A stretch of DNA of 64,000 bases from DATBLE01 sp036555585 (GCA_036555585.1 DATBLE010000042.1:62001-126000), one strand, 5' to 3'; positions 25,282-33,601 are shown, counted from the stretch's first letter. The notes: generated from the sequence alone by a model not told the origin. Numbers and translations: made by a program.

Positions 25282-26127
25282 ATGGCCCGGTATCGCTACG
25301 TCGTCGCCGACGTGTTCACCGACACGCCGCTGACGGGGAACCAGCTCGCCGTCTTCACGGATGCCCGCGACCTGCCGGAGGAGCGACTCCAGGAGCTCGC
25401 GCGGGAGATGAACTTCAGCGAGACCGTGTTCGTCTACCCGTCCGAGGTCGCCCACGCGCGAATCCGGATCTTCACGCCCGCGACCGAGGTGCCGTTCGCG
25501 GGCCATCCGACGCTCGGCTCGGCGTTCGTGCTCGCCGGTCCGCTGCAGCTCGACGAGATCGCGCTCGAGACGGGGAACGGCGTCGTCCCGGTCCGGCTCG
25601 AGCGGGAGGGCGCGCGGATCGTGTTCGGGCGGATGGAGCAGCCGATCCCGACCGTCGAGCCGTATGCCGACGCGGCCGCGCTGGTCGAGGCGCTGGGCGT
25701 CGCGCGCTCCGAGCTGCCGGTCGAGCTGTACGACAACGGGCTCCCGAACGTCTACGTCGTGCTCGGCTCCGAGGCCGAGGTGGCCGCGCTCCGGCCCGAT
25801 CTCGGCCGGCTGGCCGAGCTCCCGGCGGTGATCGGCGTCAACTGCTCGGCCGGATCGGGGACGCGCTGGAAGACGCGGATGTTCGCGCCCGCCGGCGGCG
25901 TCGCCGAGGACCCGGCCACGGGCTCCGCGGCCGGCCCGCTCGCGCTCCACCTCGCCCGCCACGGCCGCATCGCCTTCGGCGAGGAGATCGAGATCACCCA
26001 GGGGGTCGAGATCGGCCGGCCGTCGAAGCTGTACGCCCGCGTCGACGGCAGCGCCGACCGGATCGAGCGCGTCGAGGTCGGCGGCTCCGCGGTAGTGGTC
26101 GCCCGCGGTGAGTTTCAGCTCGTCTAG
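25282..26127 (+). CDS. PhzF-family isomerase/epimerase
   Basis: 281 residues, two similar alpha-beta halves. Signatures are the N-terminal DVFTDTPLTGNQLAVF, the catalytic glutamate in MNFSETVF, and AEDPATGSAAGPLALHL, the strongest family block. PhzF enzymes catalyse proton shifts on small acids; outside phenazine clusters, as here, their substrates are usually unknown. TAGAGT ends 6 nt before the ATG, consistent with a leaderless transcript. Confidence 0.92.
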   Translation: MARYRYVVADVFTDTPLTGNQLAVFTDARDLPEERLQELAREMNFSETVFVYPSEVAHARIRIFTPATEVPFAGHPTLGSAFVLAGPLQLDEIALETGNGVVPVRLEREGARIVFGRMEQPIPTVEPYADAAALVEALGVARSELPVELYDNGLPNVYVVLGSEAEVAALRPDLGRLAELPAVIGVNCSAGSGTRWKTRMFAPAGGVAEDPATGSAAGPLALHLARHGRIAFGEEIEITQGVEIGRPSKLYARVDGSADRIERVEVGGSAVVVARGEFQLV

Positions 26128-26157
26128 GGACTGTCCCGAACTTCGGGACAGTCCCTA
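26125..26157. terminator. Bidirectional terminator palindrome framed by two stop codons
   Basis: A perfect 33-bp palindrome: 16-bp arms around a single central C. The first three bases are the TAG stop of the PhzF-like gene; the last three are the TAG of the convergent minus-strand gene. The arm core is GGGACTGTCCCGAA, related to the repeats at 14121-14222. Its position between convergent genes strongly suggests termination in both directions, although there is no U-tract. Confidence 0.75.
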
Positions 26158-26544
26158 AAGCGCCACGCCCTCGATCTCCGGGAGCTCGAGCGCCAGGCTG
26201 CGCCAGAAGCGGCCGCCGTCGCGGGAGAGGTAGAGCCGGTTCCGGGTCGCGTAGACGACGACGTCGGGGTCGTCGGCCGAGATCGCGACCGCGCGGCCGG
26301 CCGGGAGGCCGCGGCCCGACTCGCGCCAGGTCGAGCCGGCGTCGTGGGAGACGACGATCGGCGGCTTCGTGTCGACGACGGCGACGATCGTCGAGCCGGC
26401 CGCCGCGCCGGCGACGACGAGCGGCAGCTCGATCGCGGGCTCCGGAGGCGCCTCGAACGGCGCGGCCGGGTCGAGGACGACGAGGGTCTCGTCGTCGAGG
26501 TCGACCACGGCGACGCCGTCGGCCGTGCGCACGTGGGCGATCAC
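26155..26544 (-). CDS. BNR/sialidase-repeat-like beta-propeller fragment protein
   Basis: 129 residues with two BNR-like motifs (VVSHDAGSTWRESGRGLP and YLSRDGGRFWRSLALELPE), the Asp-box repeats found in beta-propellers. It is too short for a full propeller. There is no signal peptide. GTG 26544 overlaps the kinase stop as GTGA, making this the last gene of the seven-gene operon. Function unknown. Confidence 0.8.
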   Translation of the reverse strand: MIAHVRTADGVAVVDLDDETLVVLDPAAPFEAPPEPAIELPLVVAGAAAGSTIVAVVDTKPPIVVSHDAGSTWRESGRGLPAGRAVAISADDPDVVVYATRNRLYLSRDGGRFWRSLALELPEIEGVAL

Positions 26545-27338
26545 GCCGCGCGCCCGGCGAGGAGGTCGGCGACAAGCGCGGCGGCGCGGCGAGCAGCGGC
26601 CGTCGGCGCAGCGCCGCCGCTGCGGGCCACGACGTATGCGGCCGCGAAGGCGTCGCCCGCGCCGGTGGGGTCGGCCGCGGCGACCGCATGGGCACGGACC
26701 AGCTCGGCGACGCCGTCGGCGAACACGATGCAGCCCTGCGAGCCGAGCGTGACCACGACCTCCCGGACGCCGAGCCGGCCCAACGCGCGCTCGTCGTAGC
26801 CGTCGACGAGCAGCTCCGCCTCGTCCGCCGAGAGCTTGAGCACCGACACGGAGCGGAGGACGGCCGGGTCGTAGTCGGCGTCGAGCTCGAGCGGCCCCGT
26901 CTTCGCCCGCCGCGCCAGCCCCTGCCCGTCGAGCAGCACCCGGCGGCCGCGCGCGAGCGCGGACAGGGTCTCGGCTGGAAAGTCGGCGCGGCTCAGCGGC
27001 GCGACGTGGACCCAGCGCGCGTCGCCGACCGGCCCGACCACCTCGGCCGGCGACCAGGGATCGGCGATCGCCTCCATCGTCATCGTCCGGCGTTCCCGCT
27101 CGTAGGAGAACGAGAACGCGGCGGACACCGTCGAGTCCTGCCAGTGGACCGGGATGCCGAGGCGGATCAGGGGAGGGAGGAGCAACTGCCGGTCGGGCGC
27201 GGCGCACTTGGCCACGATCACGGCCGAGGCTCCGAGCGCGCGCAGCGCGCGGGCCGCGTAGAAAGGCGCGCCGCCGATTCGAGGAGCGCCGCCGTCGACG
27301 GAGTCGAGCGAGAGCGAGCCGACGACGGCGACCGTCAT
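26541..27338 (-). CDS. PfkB-family sugar kinase
   Basis: 265 residues. The N-terminal GG switch is in RIGGAPFYAARALRALG, and the C-terminal signature AADPTGAGDAFAAAYV contains the catalytic aspartate and anion hole. It is a little shorter than ribokinase (about 300). The substrate is undetermined. ATG overlaps the upstream membrane gene as ATGA. Confidence 0.9.
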   Translation of the reverse strand: MTVAVVGSLSLDSVDGGAPRIGGAPFYAARALRALGASAVIVAKCAAPDRQLLLPPLIRLGIPVHWQDSTVSAAFSFSYERERRTMTMEAIADPWSPAEVVGPVGDARWVHVAPLSRADFPAETLSALARGRRVLLDGQGLARRAKTGPLELDADYDPAVLRSVSVLKLSADEAELLVDGYDERALGRLGVREVVVTLGSQGCIVFADGVAELVRAHAVAAADPTGAGDAFAAAYVVARSGGAAPTAAARRAAALVADLLAGRAA

Positions 27339-27835
27339 CGCGACCGCACCGCCGCCCGCCCGAGCACGGCGACCAGCGCCACCGCCGCCACGACTCCGAC
27401 CGCTTCGAGCCCGACGCCCCCGTCCAGCGGTGCGGCGGCGGCGGCGAGGACGATCAGCCCGGCGAGGACGCCCGCGGCCGCGACGGCGACGAGCGTCGCC
27501 GCGCGCCGCGGGACGAGCCCGGGCTCCGGCTTCCCGGCCCGCTGCTCGAGCGCGGCGAACGCGAGCTCGGCGACGACGAGGAAGCCGGCGCCGTAGAGCG
27601 GCGCCCGCACGTCGAGCGTGTCGTCGCGGACGGCGAACAGCGCGGCGTACTCGGCACCGAGCAACGCCAGCGCGGGGGCGACCAGCGCAGGCGCGCGGAT
27701 CGCCAGAGCGGCCGCGAGGAGGGCGACGCCGGCGGCGCCGGCGATCGCCAGCAGGCCGCCCAGCCGTTCGGCGACCACCGCCGCGTACACGGCCAGGCCG
27801 GCAGCGCCGGCGACGGCCGCGAGCGCGAGCGTCAG
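27335..27835 (-). CDS. Multi-pass membrane protein, probable CTG start
   Basis: About 166 residues with five hydrophobic helices, Ala/Leu/Val-rich, no recognised family. Upstream of LTLALAAVAGAAGL the frame is arginine-rich shadow of the DUF58 gene with no ATG, GTG or TTG, so the only sensible start is CTG 27835, which overlaps the DUF58 stop as CTGA in the same way as the other junctions of this operon. Likely a membrane partner of the MoxR/DUF58 system. Confidence 0.7.
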   Translation of the reverse strand: MTLALAAVAGAAGLAVYAAVVAERLGGLLAIAGAAGVALLAAALAIRAPALVAPALALLGAEYAALFAVRDDTLDVRAPLYGAGFLVVAELAFAALEQRAGKPEPGLVPRRAATLVAVAAAGVLAGLIVLAAAAAPLDGGVGLEAVGVVAAVALVAVLGRAAVRSR

Positions 27836-29100
27836 ACGCGCGCGAGCGTGGCGTTGCGCCGGAATGCCGTCACCTCCTCGATTGGACGCGCGAGCGGCTC
27901 GCCGTGACGCCACTCGGCGACCGCGACGCCGGCGGCGCGGAACTGCGCATGCAGCGCCTCGCGTTGGAGCCGCCAGAGCCGGTAGGCGAGCCGCTCCGAC
28001 TCGGTCGCTCCCGGATCGACGAAGGCGAGCGGAGAGAGCTCGATCACGTCGAGGTCGAAGCCGCGCGCGCGCAGGTGGAGCAGCGCGCGGATGGACCGCT
28101 CGTCGAGCAGCGGCGTGAGCGCGACCACGAGGGCCTGCGGCGGCAGCGTCCGGGCCGGGACGTGGTCGATCTCCTTCCACGCGTGGCTGAGCGCGATCTC
28201 GGTGTCGAGCAGCGCGTCGACGATCCGGTAGAGCTGGACGAGGCCGCCGCCCGGCTCCAGCCAGCGCAGGTACCCGCCGAAGGAGACGAGGCCGACGCGG
28301 TCGCGCCGCCGCGTGTAGCGCGCGGCCAGGGTCGCGGCGGCCCGGACGGCGAGATCGAGCGAGCTCGCGGAGGCACGCTGCACCTCGGCGAAGCTGTCGA
28401 CGAAGAGGACGACGTCCACGTTCCGCTCGGGGTGCTGCTCGTTCACCCAGAGCTCGCCGCGGCGTGCGCTCGCGCGCCAGTTGATCCGGCGGACGCGGTC
28501 GCCGAACGCGAACGGCCGCAGGTCGGCGAACTCGAGCCCTTCCCCCTTGGCGCGCGCCAGCTCGTCGCCCGAGTAGAGCTGCGTCTCGGCCGGGCGGAGC
28601 AGGCGCCGCAGCGCATCACGCGTGGGATAGACCTTCAACGGCACGGCCGCGCGGAACCGGCCGCTGCGCGCGAACAGGCCCAGCGCGTCGCGCGCGCGCA
28701 CGGTCAGGTCGCCGACCTCGTACGCGCCCCAGCGCTCGGCCCGGACACGCAGCGTGACCGTCCGGCTCCCGGACACGCGGATCGCCGCCGGATTGTCCCC
28801 GTCGCTCACCGTCAACCCGGCCGGCAGCTCGAGCAGCAGCTCGAGGCGCTCGACCGCACGCGCCGCGGCGACGTCGATCTCGACGGTCAGCTCGTCGCCT
28901 TCGAGCAGCCGGTCGCGGTCCAGGCGGACTGCCGCCTCCAGCCCGGGGTCGGTCGTCACCAGCAGGCCCGCGCCGAGCACGAGCAGGAACGGCGCTCCGA
29001 GCGCGGCCAGCTCGGGTCGCCGGGTGACGAGGGCGGCGATCAACGCGAGGCCGCCGAGCACCGCGTACGCGGCGAGCCTGGGCGACGCCTCCCGGCTCAC
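27832..29100 (-). CDS. DUF58 (von Willebrand A-like) protein
   Basis: 422 residues: two N-terminal membrane helices (about 10-50), a beta-rich region, and the DUF58 core EGLEFADLRPFAFGDRVRRINWRASARRGEL at about 210-240, followed by a vWA-like fold with VVLFVDSFAEV in place of a metal-binding DxSxS motif (DSF only). DUF58 proteins are standard partners of MoxR ATPases in membrane-associated chaperone or metal-insertion complexes. GTG overlaps the MoxR stop as GTGA. Confidence 0.9.
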   Translation of the reverse strand: MSREASPRLAAYAVLGGLALIAALVTRRPELAALGAPFLLVLGAGLLVTTDPGLEAAVRLDRDRLLEGDELTVEIDVAAARAVERLELLLELPAGLTVSDGDNPAAIRVSGSRTVTLRVRAERWGAYEVGDLTVRARDALGLFARSGRFRAAVPLKVYPTRDALRRLLRPAETQLYSGDELARAKGEGLEFADLRPFAFGDRVRRINWRASARRGELWVNEQHPERNVDVVLFVDSFAEVQRASASSLDLAVRAAATLAARYTRRRDRVGLVSFGGYLRWLEPGGGLVQLYRIVDALLDTEIALSHAWKEIDHVPARTLPPQALVVALTPLLDERSIRALLHLRARGFDLDVIELSPLAFVDPGATESERLAYRLWRLQREALHAQFRAAGVAVAEWRHGEPLARPIEEVTAFRRNATLARV

Positions 29101-30053
29101 CGCTCCTCCGCCGGCGGAGTCGGTACGGTCTCGAGCCGCTCGGCGACCACGTCCTCGGCGCGCACCTGCTGCACCCAGAGCTCGGGCCTGAGCGAGAGGC
29201 GGTGGGCGAGCGCGGGCGCGGCGACGGCCTTGACGTCGTCGGGCACGACGAAGTCGCGGCCGTCGAGCGCCGCCCGGGCGCGGGCGAGCTTGAGGATCGC
29301 GAGCGTGCCCCGCGGGCTCGCCCCGACCTGCACGCCGGCGGCGTCCCGGGTCGCCCTGACCACGTCGACGATGTAGTAGCCGACGCTCCCGGCGACGAAG
29401 ACGTCCTCGAGCGCCTGCTGCATCTCGCGGAGCACGGCTGCGTCCACCACCGGGTCGAGCACGACCTCGTCGACGCGGCGGTCGCGTCGCTGCTCGAGGA
29501 TCCCGAGCTCGTGCTCGCGCGAGGGGTAGCCGACCGAGATCCGCAGCAGGAACCGGTCGAGCTGCGCCTCGGGGAGCGGGTACGTCCCCTCGTGCTCGAT
29601 CGGGTTCTGGGTCGCCAGCACCAGGAACGGCCGCTCGAGCGGGCGGGTCACGCCTTCGCTCGTCACCTGGTGCTCCTGCATCGCCTCGAGCAGCGCCGCC
29701 TGCGTCTTCGGCGGGGCGCGGTTGATCTCGTCGGCGAGGAGGAGGTTCGTGAAGATCGGCCCGGGCCGGAACTCGAAGTCGGACGTGCGCTGGTTGTAGA
29801 CCGACGAGCCGGTCACGTCGGAGGGCATCAGGTCGGGCGTGAACTGGATGCGCCCGAAGCCGAGGCCCGTCGCCTGTGCGAACGACCGGGCCATCAGCGT
29901 CTTGGCGAGACCCGGGAAGTCCTCGATCAGCACGTGGCCGTCGGCGAGCAGGCCGAGCAGGAGGAGCTCGAGCGCGTCGCGCTTCCCGACCACCGCACGC
30001 TCGACCTCGTCGAGCAGGCGGCCCGAACGCTCGGCGACCTCCTCGACCTTCAA
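29097..30053 (-). CDS. MoxR-family AAA+ ATPase
   Basis: 318 residues. Walker A is degenerate in form (IEDFPGLAKTLMARS), as is normal for MoxR; Walker B LLADEINRAPPKTQAALLEAMQE, sensor ATQNPIEHEGTYPLPEAQLDRF follow. MoxR ATPases act as chaperones assembling complexes, often with vWA or DUF58 proteins. The start is TTG 30053 overlapping the previous stop as TTGA, preceded by GGAAG. Confidence 0.93.
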   Translation of the reverse strand: MKVEEVAERSGRLLDEVERAVVGKRDALELLLLGLLADGHVLIEDFPGLAKTLMARSFAQATGLGFGRIQFTPDLMPSDVTGSSVYNQRTSDFEFRPGPIFTNLLLADEINRAPPKTQAALLEAMQEHQVTSEGVTRPLERPFLVLATQNPIEHEGTYPLPEAQLDRFLLRISVGYPSREHELGILEQRRDRRVDEVVLDPVVDAAVLREMQQALEDVFVAGSVGYYIVDVVRATRDAAGVQVGASPRGTLAILKLARARAALDGRDFVVPDDVKAVAAPALAHRLSLRPELWVQQVRAEDVVAERLETVPTPPAEER

Positions 30054-30559
30054 AGCGCTTCCACGGCGTCGACGACCGCGGCGATCTGGTCGAGCGTCAG
30101 CCCCGGCGCGTCGTGGTCGCGCGGACGGACGCGCTCGGGACGGACGAGCTCCCAGGCCTCGGGCCCGAGCAGCGACTCGGCGGGCCCCGAGGGCGCATCG
30201 AGGTCGATCCCGCGCAGCCGGAGCCGCGCCGAGGCCACGTGTCGCACGGTCGGGCGCAGCCGGTAGTAGGCGTCGAAGGCGGTCTCGGTCGACAGCCCGA
30301 CCTCCCGTTCGAGCTTGACGAGCTCGCGGGGCCGCGTCTCGCGGACGCGTCCCGGGGGCGCCGCGTCGAGGCGGGTCGGCCGCTCGCGGGGAAGCGCGCC
30401 GACCGTGCGCGCGATCGCGAGCAGGAGGGCCAGGGTGCCGACCGCGAGCAGCCAGACGTCGACCGCCAGCTCGGCATCGCCGGGGGCGAACGCGATCGCG
30501 ACGCCGAGCCCGAGCGTCGCGACCACCGTCAGGAAGACGAACGTCGGCAGGCGGATCAG
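30050..30559 (-). CDS. Small membrane-anchored protein of the MoxR operon, probable CTG start
   Basis: About 169 residues: two N-terminal helices (LPTFVFLTVVATLGLGVAIAF and VWLLAVGTLALLLAIA) and a soluble tail with a conserved-looking AYYRLRPTVRHVASARLRLRGIDLD. A GTG at 30526 would delete half of the first helix; CTG 30559 preserves it and overlaps the DUF4129 stop as CTGA, with GGAG upstream. No family recognised; homologous small proteins often sit here in DUF4129-MoxR-DUF58 operons. Confidence 0.72.
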   Translation of the reverse strand: MIRLPTFVFLTVVATLGLGVAIAFAPGDAELAVDVWLLAVGTLALLLAIARTVGALPRERPTRLDAAPPGRVRETRPRELVKLEREVGLSTETAFDAYYRLRPTVRHVASARLRLRGIDLDAPSGPAESLLGPEAWELVRPERVRPRDHDAPGLTLDQIAAVVDAVEAL

Positions 30560-31410
30560 GAGGCGCTCCGCAGGTCGTCCCGCAGCGACTCGAGGGCGTC
30601 GATCGCCTCCTCCTTCATCGCCGCGTCGATCGCGTGCGGGCTGAACTTGGCCCGCTCGAACAGCTCGGTCAGCCGCTCGACGAGCGGCCTGTGCGCGCCG
30701 AGGCCGACGAGGACGCGGCCGAGGTATTCACGCGGCGCCTCGGCCGGCGCGCGGGCGACGCCCGCCTCGGCGAGCGCGCGCTCCATCTGGGCATAGGCGG
30801 CGATCACCGCCTTGCGGGGATCCGGCTCGGCGCGGAGGTCGGCGATCGTCCGCTCGAGCGCGAGGGCGATCTCCGCGGCGAGCTGCGCCGTCCCGGTCAC
30901 GGGCTCCGCCCGGCGCCGCTCGACGACGAACCAGGCAGCGGCCCCGACGGCGAGCGCGGCGAGCACGGCGACGACGATCACGGGGCCCCAGTCGAAGCGG
31001 ACCGCCCGGGCCGTCGTCGAGCCGTTCCTGGCCAGCGTCGCCAGCCGGCTCACGGGGTTGGAGTGGGCGCCGTGGTGGTCGTGCAGGTAGCGGAGCAGGA
31101 GAACCGCGACGACGCTCAGGCCGACCATCGCTCCGAGCACACCGGCCATCCAGTTCTTGCGGGCCGGCAGCGTCGGGCGCTCCTCGTCGCGGCCGGCGAC
31201 GAACAGGTAGACGGCGACCGGGAGGACGACGACCGCGAGCCCGAGCAGCAGGAGCAGGAGGTACTCGAGCAGGACGTCTTCGCTGATCGAGCGCGTGTGG
31301 CCGCCGCCGGCCGGCGTGTGCGCTCGGCTGGCGAGCCCGACGGCGGCGATCAGGGCGACGCCGACGAGGCCGCCGACGAGGACGCGGCGCGCTCCCTTCC
31401 CTCCGCCCAT
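30556..31410 (-). CDS. DUF4129 membrane protein
   Basis: 284 residues: three membrane helices (about 10-30, 50-75, 90-110), a further helix near 140-160, and a cytoplasmic C-terminal DUF4129 domain (RKAVIAAYAQMERALAEAGVARAPAEAPREYLGRV region). DUF4129 proteins usually head MoxR/DUF58 operons, as here, and can be linked to transglutaminase-like proteins; none is present in this window. First gene of the seven-gene set. Confidence 0.88.
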   Translation of the reverse strand: MGGGKGARRVLVGGLVGVALIAAVGLASRAHTPAGGGHTRSISEDVLLEYLLLLLLGLAVVVLPVAVYLFVAGRDEERPTLPARKNWMAGVLGAMVGLSVVAVLLLRYLHDHHGAHSNPVSRLATLARNGSTTARAVRFDWGPVIVVAVLAALAVGAAAWFVVERRRAEPVTGTAQLAAEIALALERTIADLRAEPDPRKAVIAAYAQMERALAEAGVARAPAEAPREYLGRVLVGLGAHRPLVERLTELFERAKFSPHAIDAAMKEEAIDALESLRDDLRSAS

Positions 31411-31429
31411 GGGCGAATGCTACGGATGC

Positions 31430-32815
31430 CTATGTCTCGGCGAAAGCCTCGGCCGGCCGGCGCGAGCGGACGAGCAGGGCGGCGGCGCCGGCCAGCAGGA
31501 ACGCAGCGGCGAAGCTCGGCAGCGAGGCGGTGAAGTCGATCGGCGCAGGGTCGGCGTGGCCCATCAGCCGCTGCCACCAGGCCGGCCCCTGCGGCGAGAG
31601 CCACTGGTAGAGGCCGAACCCGACCAGCCAGGCGAAGACCATCTCCGGGCGCACGGCCGGGCCGTCGAACACCTTCGCGCGGGTGTAGTGCATGCCTTCG
31701 ACGAACCAGTCCGCGAGCAGGACGCCGAGCAGCGGCACGAAGAACGAGCCGAGCAGGAAGAGGAAGGTGGCGAAGTCGGAGAGGTTCAGGATCAGCGCGC
31801 CGACGGTCGCGATCGCGGCGCTCGAGACGATCAGCAGCCGCTGCGGGACGCGCGGCAGGACGTTCTGGAGCGAGACCGCGGTCGAGTAGACGTTGGCGAA
31901 CGCCTCGTCGCTCTCGTCCACGGTCACCGCGAGCAGCGCGAGCACGGAGACGACGCCGCCGGCCACCACGGCGGCGGGCAGCTGGGCCGGATCGGAGATG
32001 TCGCGCGCCAGGAAGAGGAGCACGCCCAGGGAGTAGAGCCACACGACGGGGATCAGGTAGCCGACCGCGGTGCCCCAGAAGGACGAGCGCCGCGTCCTCG
32101 TGAAGCGGGTGTAGTCGGCGGCGAGCGGCGTCCACGAGATCACGCTCGCGAGCGTCAGGTCGACGCCCTGCCAGAAGGTCGGGAAGCCGCCCTTGCCGTC
32201 GGCGTGCCAGAACGCGGTCAGGTCGGACTTGTCGACCGCCCACCAGGTCAGGTAACCGAGCGACGCGACCACGAACCAGATCGCGAACTTGCGCACGTAG
32301 CGGCGGACGAAGCCGATCGGCCCGAGCAGCGCGAGCACGACCGCGACTCCCCCGAACAGCAGCGTCCACAGCCACTGGGCGCGGAAGTGGAACACGCGGT
32401 CGGAGAGCGCGGCGCAGGCGCTGGAGATGATGATCAGCTCGTACACCGACCAGCCCAGGCACTGGACGACGTTCAGGCCGGTGGCGAGGTACGAGCCGCG
32501 CTGGCCGAGCGGCGCGCGCATCAGCACCATGGCCGGCACCCGTGCGTCCGTGCCCACCGCGGCCGCGGCGCCGAGCATGACGCAGCCGGCCACCGAGGCG
32601 ACGACGATCGCGAGCAGCGCCTGCTTCAACGAGAGCGCGGGCACGAGCAGCGCGCCCGCGACGATCACGAGCAGGCTGACGGCCAGGTTCCCCCAGAGCA
32701 GGACGGTGTCCCCGAGACCGAGGACCCGCAACCGCTCGGGAACGGGCTCGATTCCCCACTCGATCACGGGGGAACCCAGGGTTCCCCCGTGCGCCCCCTC
32801 CTTCTGGGCGCTCAC
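31430..32815 (-). CDS. cytX: CytX-like NCS1 permease, probable thiamine-precursor (HMP) transporter
   Basis: 461 residues, twelve predicted membrane helices, of the nucleobase-cation symporter 1 family (VISWTPLAADYTRFTRT is the family-typical segment). The TPP riboswitch directly upstream separates it from ordinary cytosine permeases and identifies it as the thiamine-regulated CytX type, proposed to import hydroxymethylpyrimidine. GTG start with GAGAGG upstream; a GC-rich hairpin (32839-32855) lies just before the ribosome-binding site and may serve as expression platform. Confidence 0.88.
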   Translation of the reverse strand: MSAQKEGAHGGTLGSPVIEWGIEPVPERLRVLGLGDTVLLWGNLAVSLLVIVAGALLVPALSLKQALLAIVVASVAGCVMLGAAAAVGTDARVPAMVLMRAPLGQRGSYLATGLNVVQCLGWSVYELIIISSACAALSDRVFHFRAQWLWTLLFGGVAVVLALLGPIGFVRRYVRKFAIWFVVASLGYLTWWAVDKSDLTAFWHADGKGGFPTFWQGVDLTLASVISWTPLAADYTRFTRTRRSSFWGTAVGYLIPVVWLYSLGVLLFLARDISDPAQLPAAVVAGGVVSVLALLAVTVDESDEAFANVYSTAVSLQNVLPRVPQRLLIVSSAAIATVGALILNLSDFATFLFLLGSFFVPLLGVLLADWFVEGMHYTRAKVFDGPAVRPEMVFAWLVGFGLYQWLSPQGPAWWQRLMGHADPAPIDFTASLPSFAAAFLLAGAAALLVRSRRPAEAFAET

Positions 32816-32838
32816 TGGCTGACCTCTCGTGGGCTCGC

Positions 32839-32855
32839 GCCGGGCAAAGCCCGGC
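32839..32855 (-). promoter_or_regulatory. Hairpin in riboswitch expression platform
   Basis: A perfect 7-bp stem (GCCGGGC/GCCCGGC) with a 3-nt loop lies between the TPP aptamer and the cytX ribosome-binding site. There is no U-tract, so control of translation initiation is more likely than transcription termination. It could alternatively pair with the aptamer 3' strand; not tested. Confidence 0.5.
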
Positions 32856-32899
32856 TCCGCCCGCCGATGGCTGCGACTGTCGAACGTTTCACGGCTCCA

Positions 32900-32978
32900 A
32901 CCCTCCCTTCGCCGGTACGAACCGGATCAGGTTCGACGGGTGTCATCTCAGCCCGGCTCCGCCGGGCACCCCGGTAAC
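32900..32978 (-). promoter_or_regulatory. TPP (THI-box) riboswitch
   Basis: On the minus strand the conserved THI-element blocks appear in order: GGGGTGCCC, the GGCTGAGATGACACCC segment (CUGAGA box), GAACCTGATCCGGTTC and the ACCGGCGAAGGGAGG closing block. The GCCGGGC variable stem lies between the first two. This is a textbook thiamine pyrophosphate aptamer, expected to switch off cytX when TPP is abundant. Confidence 0.96.
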
Positions 32979-32983
32979 GAGAA

Positions 32984-32989
32984 ATCTTA
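32984..32989 (-). promoter_or_regulatory. Probable -10 hexamer for cytX
   Basis: TAAGAT on the minus strand stands a few bases before the 5' end of the riboswitch, at the right distance for transcription to begin at the aptamer. No clear -35 hexamer was found 17 bp upstream. Confidence 0.5.
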
Positions 32990-33013
32990 ACGGGGCGGGA
33001 CTACGATCCGGCG

Positions 33014-33601
33014 ATGCTCGACTCGCTGGCTCCACCCTGGCGCGAGGTGCTGCAGCTCGGCTGGGACGCCTACGACGCAGGAACGATCCCTGTCGGGGCC
33101 GTGGTTGTGGACGAGGACGGCCTCGTCGTTGCTCGTGGGCGCAACCGGATCTTCGACGCACCTTCGGCGGGGCAGCTGGCCGGGTCGAGGCTTGCGCATG
33201 CCGAGATGAACGCCCTGATCGGTCTCGACTCCGGGCGCCACTACTTCGACTGGACGCTGTACTCGCTGCTCGAGCCCTGCCATCTCTGCGTCGGCGCGGC
33301 GCAGGCGGTTCGCATCGTCACGGTCCTGTACGCCTCTCCGGACGCATGGGGTGGTGCAGCCGGCCGCCTGCCGGACAACCAGGACTACGCTTGGCACCCG
33401 ATCGTGATCGAGGGCCCGTTGGACGATGGTCTGGCACGCTTCGGCGAGCTCCTTCACGTCGCGCACTTCCTCTGGCGGGTACCGGAAGGCAACCTGGCCG
33501 CGTTCTACCGGCGCACGAGGCCCGACCTTGTCGCCGCGGCCGAATGTTTGCCACCGCCGAGGACCGGAGCAAGCCTCGATTCGGCGCTCGGAGCGTCGTA
33601 A
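33014..33601 (+). CDS. CMP/dCMP-type zinc deaminase
   Basis: 195 residues. Zinc site: HAEMNAL (His and catalytic Glu) and EPCHLCVGA (two Cys), the cytidine/guanine deaminase superfamily core. The C-terminal portion is unlike TadA tRNA deaminases, so substrate (nucleobase, nucleoside or pterin) is open. Divergent from the TPP-controlled transporter. TACGAT ends 6 nt before ATG, suggesting leaderless mRNA. Confidence 0.9.
   Translation: MLDSLAPPWREVLQLGWDAYDAGTIPVGAVVVDEDGLVVARGRNRIFDAPSAGQLAGSRLAHAEMNALIGLDSGRHYFDWTLYSLLEPCHLCVGAAQAVRIVTVLYASPDAWGGAAGRLPDNQDYAWHPIVIEGPLDDGLARFGELLHVAHFLWRVPEGNLAAFYRRTRPDLVAAAECLPPPRTGASLDSALGAS

Noticed and set aside
27835..28180. Longer version of the membrane protein starting at 28180
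   Set aside because: The extra N-terminal part is Arg/Ala-rich shadow of the DUF58 gene without hydrophobic or conserved features.
31430..32815. Ordinary cytosine permease paired with cytosine deaminase
   Set aside because: The TPP riboswitch points to a thiamine-precursor transporter, and the deaminase is divergent and of the CMP/dCMP-type fold rather than a cytosine deaminase of the amidohydrolase type.
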